From assembly GCA_016183615.1 (NCBI GenBank), contig JACPEG010000012.1, positions 20,073 through 84,072 on the forward strand: a stretch of DNA of 64,000 nucleotides, in the 5' to 3' direction. The translations under genes were made by a program, and so were the position numbers. Every line of letters begins with the position of its first letter. Position 1 is the stretch's first letter. The notes under the pieces were generated by a model. It saw only the letters and a list, made by a program, of their open reading frames with translations, did not search any database and had not been told where the DNA came from. The DNA is from Betaproteobacteria bacterium (GTDB lineage Bacteria > Pseudomonadota > Gammaproteobacteria > Burkholderiales > UBA6910). Shown here one piece after another: positions 58,080 through 64,000 of this stretch.

Positions 58080-58522
58080 GGGCGATGTCCGAAAATGTCC
58101 GGCCCGGGGGCCGATGAATTGGTTTGCAGGAGGGGATTTATCCCTGACCGGGGTCGCGAATAAATTCGCTCCTACATCCCGCCTGATATCGTCGACCGGG
58201 GTTGCGAATGCCGGGTCGCGAATGAATTCGCTCCTACATTCCGCCTTCGGGCCCGATTCCGTTCGTCCATCCTTGCCAAGGCGTTGAATCGTCCCACCGG
58301 GGCCCGCCACTGCCTATATCCGCTTCGGGTAGGCGCGGCGTACCCCAAACGGGTAGGTACCACCAACCCTACCGGAGGAATAGGCACGGGCCCCGCCGTT
58401 GCCTAGCATGGCCCTTCATTGCGCGGAGGAGGACCGCCAGTGCCTGACCGGCATTCCCCCGACGCGTCTTTGCGCCGCAGACCGCGGCGAGAGAGAAGCA
58501 CCAGAAGCGAGGAGACGCGCTC
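58080..58522. other. Divergent control region between the TusA operon and dsrA, with repeats
   Basis: The 443-base spacer holds GGAGGGGATTTATCC with GCGAATAAATTCGCTCC (58131-58173) and a partial copy, GTCGCGAATGAATTCGCTCC (58215-58234). Nearer dsrA, GGTAGG-N10-CCTACC (58350-58374) is an interrupted palindrome and an operator candidate. No convincing -35/-10 or -24/-12 box was found. GCGAGGAG lies before the dsrA ATG region. Confidence 0.6.
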
Positions 58523-59821
58523 ATGACCAAGAAAATGCACGACACCCCGTTGCTCGACGAGCTGGAGTCCGGGCCGTGGCCCAGCTTCGTCACCGGCCTG
58601 AAGCGGCTGGCCAGGGACAAGGACCAGATGGTGGACCTGATGGGCCAGCTGGAAGCCTCCTACCGCAACCGCAAGGGCTACTGGAAGGGCGGCACGGTGG
58701 GCGTGTTCGGCTACGGCGCCGGGGTGATCCCGCGCTTCACGGAATACAAGGATGACAAGGGCGAGCCGATTTATCCGGACGCCGCAGAATTCCACACCCT
58801 GCGGGTGCAGCCCCCGGCGGGCATGCACTACTCCACCGACCTGCTGCGCAAGATGTGCGACCTGTGGGAGAAGCACGGCTCGGGGCTGATCGCCTTCCAC
58901 GGCCAGTCCGGCGACATCATGTTCCAGGGCTGCAAGACCGCGGAGGTGCAGCCGGCCTTCGACGAGCTCAATGAAATGGGATTCGACCTGGGAGGCGCCG
59001 GCGCCGGCATGCGCACCTCCATGTCCTGCGTGGGCGGGGCCCGCTGCGAGCTGTCCTGCTACGACGAGGCCCGGGCGCTGCGCGAGGTGATCAACGCCAA
59101 CCTGGACGACATGCACCGGCCGTCGCTCCCCTACAAGTTCAAGTTCAAGTTCTCCGGCTGCGGCAACGATTGCGTCAACGCCATCCAGCGCTCGGACATG
59201 GCCATCATCGGCACCTGGCGCGACAACATCCGGGTAAACAACGAGTATTCCCGCAAATACTACGCCGAGCACGGCATGACCGACCTGGTGAACGACGTGG
59301 TGGCGCGCTGCCCCACCAAGGCGATCCAGATCGTGAAGAAAGCCGCCGTGAAAGCCGGTCCCAACGATTCCGTCGCCGAGCTCGACGACCAGACCAGCCT
59401 GGTGATCGACAACAAGAGCTGCGTGCGCTGCGTGCACTGCCTGAACGTGATCCGCGGCGGGCTTCTGCCGGGCAAGCAGCGCGGCGCCGCGATTCTGATG
59501 GGCGGCAAGGGCGTGCTCAAGATCGGCGCCAGCATGGGCACGGTGGTGGTGCCCTTCATGAAGCTCGAGACCGACGAGGACTTCGGGAAGCTGCGCGAGC
59601 TGGCGCGCGGGGTGCTCGACTTCTTCGCCGAAAACGCCCTCGAGCACGAGCGCACCGGCGAAATGATCGACCGCATCGGGCTGGCGAGCTTCCTGGAAGG
59701 CATGGGCCTGGAAGTGGACCCCAACATGGTGCTGCAGCCCCGGGCCAATCCCTACGTGCGCACCGACGACTGGGACGAGCAGGTGGAGAAGGCCAAGGCC
59801 CGCAAGGCGGCGGGAACGTAG
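58523..59821 (+). CDS. dsrA: DsrA, reverse dissimilatory sulfite reductase alpha subunit
   Basis: A 432-residue DsrA. The sirohaem-[4Fe-4S] ligands are CVGGARC and CGNDC, and a ferredoxin domain has CVRCVHC. In sulfur oxidisers DsrAB releases sulfite from DsrC-bound sulfur. The stop codon TAG (59819-59821) is the first part of a GTAGGAGGGG repeat, so the very end of the protein may be altered. Reverse type is inferred from the presence of dsrEFH. Confidence 0.95.
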   Translation: MTKKMHDTPLLDELESGPWPSFVTGLKRLARDKDQMVDLMGQLEASYRNRKGYWKGGTVGVFGYGAGVIPRFTEYKDDKGEPIYPDAAEFHTLRVQPPAGMHYSTDLLRKMCDLWEKHGSGLIAFHGQSGDIMFQGCKTAEVQPAFDELNEMGFDLGGAGAGMRTSMSCVGGARCELSCYDEARALREVINANLDDMHRPSLPYKFKFKFSGCGNDCVNAIQRSDMAIIGTWRDNIRVNNEYSRKYYAEHGMTDLVNDVVARCPTKAIQIVKKAAVKAGPNDSVAELDDQTSLVIDNKSCVRCVHCLNVIRGGLLPGKQRGAAILMGGKGVLKIGASMGTVVVPFMKLETDEDFGKLRELARGVLDFFAENALEHERTGEMIDRIGLASFLEGMGLEVDPNMVLQPRANPYVRTDDWDEQVEKAKARKAAGT

Positions 59822-60090
59822 GAGGGGATTCATCCCCGACAGAAGTCGCGAATGAATTCGCTCCTACGCGGACAGGGATCAAAAACGGTTCGGAGATTTG
59901 TAGGAGGGGATTTATCCCCGACCAAGGTCGCGAATGAATTCGCTCCTACGCGGACAGGGATCAAAAACGGTTCGGAGATTTGGAGGGGATTTATCCCCGA
60001 CCAGGGTCGCGAATGAATTCGCTCCTACGCGGACAGGGATCAAAACGGTTCGGAGATTTGTAGGAGGGGATTTATCCCCGACCAACGGAT
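59818..60090. repeat. Tandem repeats between dsrA and dsrB, including copies of the dsrB leader
   Basis: Units of about 80 bases begin at 59818, 59900, about 59981 and 60060. Each has a GTAGGAGGGGATTYATCC / GAATGAATTCGCTCCTAC element, then GCGGACAGGGATCAAAA and CGGTTCGGAGATTT. The latter is a copy of the sequence just before dsrB (GCGATCAAGAACGATTCGG, then AGACAAGC). So the element and the dsrB leader were duplicated together. Usual dsrAB spacers are short. Confidence 0.9.
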
Positions 60091-60118
60091 AGCGATCAAG
60101 AACGATTCGGAGACAAGC

Positions 60119-61189
60119 ATGACCCAACTGCGTACCCCCATCGAGCATGGCGCCCCGGACCCGATGCCCTTCATGCATCCGGTCCTGAAGCAGAACTACG
60201 GCAAGTGGATCTATCACGACCATCCCAAGCCCGGGGTGCTCATGCACAAGGCGGAATCCGGCGACGAGATCTGGACCGTCAAGGCCGGCACCCAGCGCCA
60301 GATGGACGTGTACACCATCCGCAAGCTGTGCGACATCGCCGACAAGTATGCCGACGGCTTCGTGCGCTTCACCGCCCGCTCCAACATCGAGTTCATGATC
60401 CAGGACCCGAACAAGGTGGAGCCCCTGATCAAGGCGCTGACCGACTCGGGCTTCCCGGTGGGCGGCACCGCCAACTCGGTGTCCATGATCGCCCACACCC
60501 AGGGCTGGCTGCACTGCGACATTCCCGCCACCGACGCCTCGGGGGTGGTGAAGTCGCTGATGGACGAGCTGTATCAGGAGTTTGTGAAGTGCGAAATGCC
60601 CAACCGGGTGAAGATTTCCACTTCCTGCTGCGAGATCAACTGCGGCGGCCAGGCCGACATCGCCATCATCGTGCAGCACACCAAGCCGCCGAAGATCAAT
60701 CACGACCTGGTGGCTAACGTGTGCGAGCGCCCCGCGGTGGTGGCGCGCTGCCCGGTGGCGGCGATCCGCCCGGCGCTGGTCAACGGCAAGCCCTCGCTGG
60801 AGGTGGACGAGAAGAAGTGCGTGTGCTGCGGCGCCTGCTACCCGCCCTGTCCGCCGATGCAGATCAATGACCCGGAGTTCTCGAAGATCGCGATCTGGGT
60901 CGGCGGCAAGAACTCGAATGCCCGCATCCGGCCCACCTTCCACAAGCTGGTGGCCTCGGGACTGCCCAACAACCCGCCGCGCTGGCCGGAAGTGGCCGAG
61001 GTGGTGAAGAGCATTCTGCGGGTCTACAAGGCGGACGCCCGCTCCTGGGAGCGCCTGTCGGACTGGGTGGAGCGCATCGGCTGGCCCGGATTCTTCGAAA
61101 AGACCGGGCTGCCGTTCACCAAGCACCACATCGACGACTGGCGCGGCGGCCGGGCGACGCTCAACGCCTCCGCCCACATCCGGTTTTGA
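60119..61189 (+). CDS. dsrB: DsrB, reverse dissimilatory sulfite reductase beta subunit
   Basis: A 356-residue DsrB. Cysteine sets: TSCCEINCGG in the sulfite reductase core and CVCCGACYPPCPP in the ferredoxin domain. CGGAGA before the ATG may be the ribosome site. It forms the alpha2beta2 enzyme with DsrA. Confidence 0.95.
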   Translation: MTQLRTPIEHGAPDPMPFMHPVLKQNYGKWIYHDHPKPGVLMHKAESGDEIWTVKAGTQRQMDVYTIRKLCDIADKYADGFVRFTARSNIEFMIQDPNKVEPLIKALTDSGFPVGGTANSVSMIAHTQGWLHCDIPATDASGVVKSLMDELYQEFVKCEMPNRVKISTSCCEINCGGQADIAIIVQHTKPPKINHDLVANVCERPAVVARCPVAAIRPALVNGKPSLEVDEKKCVCCGACYPPCPPMQINDPEFSKIAIWVGGKNSNARIRPTFHKLVASGLPNNPPRWPEVAEVVKSILRVYKADARSWERLSDWVERIGWPGFFEKTGLPFTKHHIDDWRGGRATLNASAHIRF

Positions 61190-61210
61190 GAAAAGCGAAA
61201 CAACCGGAAT

Positions 61211-61337
61211 CGCAGAGACACAGAGAATTTCCATTTCAAGAGCGATGGTGCAGAGGGGAAATGAAAGCGCTGCCAAAGGCCAACGGATTTTCGGATGAAT
61301 CACTGGTCCTTCTCTGTGCCTCTGTGTCTCTGTGGTG
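61211..61337. repeat. CGCAGAGACACAGAGA inverted repeat between dsrB and dsrE
   Basis: CGCAGAGACACAGAGA and TCTCTGTGCC-TCTGTGTCTCTG face each other over about 90 bases. It belongs to the group with 26794 and 62471. It lies within the dsr transcript and ends 21 bases before dsrE. Confidence 0.75.
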
Positions 61338-61358
61338 AGCAGTAAATCGGGAGGAACT

Positions 61359-61718
61359 ATGAAATTCGGAATACTGGTCAGCGAGGGGCCCTACACCCAC
61401 CAGGCGGCCGACACGGCGTACCAGTTCGTCAAGGCTGCCCTGGAAAAGGGCCATCAGATCCACCGCGTGTTTTTCTACCACGACGGCGTGAACAACTCGA
61501 CCAAGCTCACCGAGCCGCCCCAGGACGACCGGCATATCGTGAACCGCTGGTCCAAGCTGGCCCAGGAACACAACATCGATCTCGTGGTGTGCGTGGCGGC
61601 GGCGCTGCGGCGCGGCATCCGCGATGACATCCTGGCGCCGGGGTTCCGCATCTCGGGTCTCGGGCAGCTGGTGGAGTCCGGCATCCAGGCCGACCGCCTG
61701 GTGACGTTCGGCGATTGA
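61359..61718 (+). CDS. dsrE: DsrE, sulfurtransferase subunit
   Basis: A 119-residue DsrE. The active Cys78 (DLVVCVAAALRRG) is at the same number as in Allochromatium vinosum. DsrEFH hands sulfur from TusA to DsrC. ATG 61359 follows GGGAGGA. Confidence 0.95.
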   Translation: MKFGILVSEGPYTHQAADTAYQFVKAALEKGHQIHRVFFYHDGVNNSTKLTEPPQDDRHIVNRWSKLAQEHNIDLVVCVAAALRRGIRDDILAPGFRISGLGQLVESGIQADRLVTFGD

Positions 61719-61731
61719 CGGGGAGGGAGCC

Positions 61732-62139
61732 ATGACTGAGGCCACAGGCGGCATCGAGATGGAAGAAGGGCAGAGCGGCATCGTCAAGAAATTCATGTTC
61801 GTCAACCGCAAGGCGCCCTATGGGACGGTCTACGCCCTGGAAGGGCTGGAGGTGGTGCTGATCTCGGCGGCCTTCGACCAGGACGTGTCCATGGCGTTCC
61901 TGGACGACGGGGTGTACCAGCTCGCCAAGGGCCAGCACACCAAGGCCATCGACGTGAAGAATTTCTCGCCCACCTACCGGGCCCTCGAAGGCTACGACAT
62001 CGAGAAGCTCTACGTGGAAAAGGAATCGCTGGAAGCCAGGGGGCTCTCCCAGGAGAACCTGCTGGTGCCGGTGGAAGTCCTGAATTCGAAGGAAATCGCG
62101 GCCCTCATGGCCGACCAGGATGTGGTGATCAGTTTCTAG
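61732..62139 (+). CDS. dsrF: DsrF
   Basis: A 135-residue DsrF (KKFMFVNRKAPYGTVYALEG, DVSMAFLDDGVYQL). It lacks the active cysteine, as is normal, and forms the DsrE2F2H2 hexamer. The gene is 13 bases after dsrE. Confidence 0.94.
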   Translation: MTEATGGIEMEEGQSGIVKKFMFVNRKAPYGTVYALEGLEVVLISAAFDQDVSMAFLDDGVYQLAKGQHTKAIDVKNFSPTYRALEGYDIEKLYVEKESLEARGLSQENLLVPVEVLNSKEIAALMADQDVVISF

Positions 62140-62142
62140 GGG

Positions 62143-62457
62143 ATGGCCATGCTGAACATCGTCAACAAATCGCCTTTCGAGAAGACCACGCTGGAAAGCT
62201 GCCTGCGGGTGGCGCAAGCCAGGCCCAACGGCTCGGCGCTGCTGCTGATCGAGGACGCGGTGTACGCCGCCACCAAGGGCAATGCGGTGGAGGGGCGCAT
62301 CCGCGACGCCATGAAGACCGTGCCGGTCTACGCCCTGTGGCCGGACCTGGAGGCCCGCGGCATGCAGGACCGGGTGATCGAGGGCGTGAAGCTGGTGGAC
62401 TACGGCGGCTTCGTGGACCTCGCCGCCGAGCACAACACCATCCAATCCTGGCTTTGA
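62143..62457 (+). CDS. dsrH: DsrH
   Basis: A 104-residue DsrH with Cys20 (TTLESCLRVAQ), the conserved cysteine of the TusB/DsrH family. The gene follows dsrF by three bases. ATG 62149 is an alternative start. Confidence 0.94.
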   Translation: MAMLNIVNKSPFEKTTLESCLRVAQARPNGSALLLIEDAVYAATKGNAVEGRIRDAMKTVPVYALWPDLEARGMQDRVIEGVKLVDYGGFVDLAAEHNTIQSWL

Positions 62458-62470
62458 CTGAACAAAGACA

Positions 62471-62585
62471 TTTAACCGCAGATTTACGCAGATGAACGCA
62501 GATTCAAGAACCGGTTCTTGCCACAGATTGGTTCAGGTCTGGTCCCGGTTTATCTGCGTTTATCCGCGTTTATCTGCGGCTTAAA
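62471..62585. repeat. TTTAACCGCAGATTTACGC inverted repeat between dsrH and dsrC
   Basis: TTTAACCGCAGATTTACGCA and TTTATCTGCGGCTTAAA are facing arms with GATGAACGCAGAT and ATCTGCGTTTATCCGCG nested inside. The centre has AACCGGTT. A hairpin this size could separate dsrC expression from the upstream genes; a GAAGGAGG ribosome site for dsrC follows. Confidence 0.8.
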
Positions 62586-62631
62586 GGTTTTTTGAATTTA
62601 CTGATGCAATTGCTCACCGAAGGAGGCAACC

Positions 62632-62964
62632 ATGAGTTTTGAGCTGAATGGCAGGACCTACGATACCGATGAGGAAGGCTATCTCACCAACCTCGCCGAC
62701 TGGAACGAGGACGTCGCCGGCTACCTCGCCAGGGAAGAGAAGGTCGATATGACCGAGAGCCACTGGGAAGTGGTCAACTTTCTGCGCGAATACTACAACG
62801 AGTTCCAGATCGCCCCGGCCATCCGGGTGCTGACCAAGGCCATCGGCAAGAAACTGGGGCCGGACAAGGGCAACAGCAAGTACCTGTACGAGCTGTTCCC
62901 CTACGGACCCGCCAAGCAGGCCTGCAAGATCGCCGGCCTGCCCAAGCCCACGGGCTGCATCTAA
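62632..62964 (+). CDS. dsrC: DsrC, sulfur-carrying substrate of DsrAB
   Basis: A 110-residue canonical DsrC. Both cysteines of the flexible arm are present: Cys98 (QACKIAG) and Cys109 (PTGCI), separated by ten residues. It has the DsrC-specific insertion around KLGPDKGNSKYLYE that TusE lacks. Strong AAGGAGG suggests high expression. Confidence 0.96.
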   Translation: MSFELNGRTYDTDEEGYLTNLADWNEDVAGYLAREEKVDMTESHWEVVNFLREYYNEFQIAPAIRVLTKAIGKKLGPDKGNSKYLYELFPYGPAKQACKIAGLPKPTGCI

Positions 62965-63055
62965 AGGGGATAGGGAGAGGCTGGCGGACGGCGCTCTGGT
63001 GCCGTCCGCTCCAGCCCGCTCTTCAACCCGAGCGCCGAGAGCCGACAGCCACGCC

Positions 63056-63787
63056 ATGTCCGCGCTGACCCTCATTTACGCCGGCCTGTTCTACGCCGCG
63101 GCGGCGCTGCTCATCGGCGGGCTGGGCTACAAGATCGCCCAGTACGCCCGCACCCCCGCGCCGCTGAAGATTCCGACCACGCCGGCGCCGACGACCGCCG
63201 CCGGCGCCGCGCTGCGGGTGGCGCGGGAGGTGGCGCTGTTCGAGAGCCTGTTCAAGGCCAACAAGTGGATCTGGCTTTTCGCCTCCCTGTTCCACGCGGC
63301 GCTGCTGATGGTGCTGCTGCGGCACCTGCGCTACTTCCTGGAGCCGGTTCCCGCCTGGGTGGCGTGGATCCAGCCCTTCGGCATGTATGCCGGTTTCGGC
63401 ATGGTGGCGGGGCTCGGCGGCCTGTGGGCGCGGCGCTTCCTGGTGGAGCGCATCCGCTACATCTCCACGATTTCCGACCACCTGATGCTGGCGCTGCTCG
63501 TTGCCATCGCGGTGTCGGGGCTCGCCATGAAGTACGTTTCCCACACCGACATCGTGGCGGTGAAGGCCTTCATGCTGGGCCTCATGGTGTTCGACCTGCA
63601 GCCGCTGCCGGCGGACCCCAACCTGCTGCTGCACCTCGCCCTGGTGGCGGCGCTGATGGCGGTGTTCCCGCTGTCCAAGCTGCTGCACGCGCCGGGCATC
63701 TTCTTCAGCCCGACCCGCAACCAGGCCGACACGCCGCGGGAAGTGCGCCATCTCGCGCCCTGGGCCGCGGAGCTGGAGAAACATTGA
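63056..63787 (+). CDS. dsrM: DsrM, membrane cytochrome b subunit of DsrMKJOP
   Basis: A 243-residue integral membrane protein with five or so helices and histidines in FASLFHAALLMVLLRHLRYF and ISDHLMLAL for two haems b (NarI-like). It passes electrons from the DsrK/DsrC reaction to or from quinone. ATG 63056 fits the family start. The rest of the complex should lie beyond the window. Confidence 0.92.
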   Translation: MSALTLIYAGLFYAAAALLIGGLGYKIAQYARTPAPLKIPTTPAPTTAAGAALRVAREVALFESLFKANKWIWLFASLFHAALLMVLLRHLRYFLEPVPAWVAWIQPFGMYAGFGMVAGLGGLWARRFLVERIRYISTISDHLMLALLVAIAVSGLAMKYVSHTDIVAVKAFMLGLMVFDLQPLPADPNLLLHLALVAALMAVFPLSKLLHAPGIFFSPTRNQADTPREVRHLAPWAAELEKH

Positions 63788-63817
63788 ATGGACAGGATTA
63801 ACGGGATTAGCGGCGTC

Positions 63818-64000
63818 GTAGGTTGGGTTTCACGCGTGAAGTTCAGCATTCGAGGCCGTGTTGGGCTGCGTTCCGCAGCCCAACCTACGGAGTTGTCCGG
63901 CCGGAGCATCGTAGGTTGGGCTTCACCGCGTGAAGCTCAACATACAACGCCCCGTTGGGCCGAGATCGTAGGTTGGGCTTCACGACGTGAAGCCCAACAT
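63818..64000. repeat. GTAGGTTGGGCTTCAC repeats after dsrM
   Basis: Three GTAGGTTGGG elements begin at 63818, 63910 and 63968, each with a CTTCAC...GTGAAG inner palindrome; the first ends with GCAGCCCAACCTACG. The same family is at 54406. They separate dsrM from whatever follows, and the window ends inside the third. Confidence 0.88.

Overview
The window is a GC-rich, gene-dense stretch from a facultatively lithoautotrophic, nitrogen-fixing, sulfur-oxidising betaproteobacterium (Thiobacillus/Sulfuricella/Sulfuritortus type). The lineage is inferred from gene content and protein style: reverse-type dsr genes, phosphoribulokinase, NifA/sigma-54 nif control without nifL, DraT/DraG, and typical betaproteobacterial housekeeping proteins. 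No rRNA or tRNA gene was seen.

Layout. 1-2.5 kb: edge of an FAD-linked oxidase, a YqaA-like membrane protein and a Tat-exported dienelactone hydrolase. 2.6-24.4 kb: nitrogen fixation. nifA comes first, then nifB-fdxN-iscA-like-nifZ-nifT, an AT-rich island with a Fic protein, draTG facing nifH, then nifHDK-nifEN-nifX-DUF269-nifQ. Converging on nifQ is nifV-nifW-fixABCX. Near-consensus -24/-12 promoters precede nifA, nifB, nifH and nifV. NifA sites (TGT-N10-ACA) precede nifB (two), nifH/draT (one, shared) and nifV (one). nifA and nifN both carry a short out-of-frame deletion, so the regulon as written is either decaying or misassembled at two points.

24.6-47.2 kb: mostly core genes (two-lipoyl E3, proA, hss, holA, lptE, leuS, an ECF sigma/anti-sigma pair, a truncated globin, a FecR-SPOR protein, prk, uvrD, thrB, a LOG protein, polA). 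47.2-53.8 kb: four small toxin-antitoxin-like pairs around folE, usp and a DUF59 gene. 53.9-64 kb: sulfur oxidation. dsrABEFHCM runs to the right and continues past the window as far as can be judged from dsrM. A divergent leftward operon encodes a 72-aa protein, a DsrC-like protein lacking the C-terminal cysteine, a double TusA protein, an unknown 197-aa protein, a TauD-like dioxygenase and a VOC protein.

The strongest window-wide signal is a set of dispersed palindromic repeats (GTAGGAGnGnATTCAT type and several others). They fill most long spacers, form tandem arrays, split dsrA from dsrB, and also enter genes. They appear as in-frame insertions in leuS and uvrD, as added tails on nifE and nifQ, as altered starts of lptE and a DsrE-like gene, and as the source of the stop codons of holA, dsrA and two other genes.
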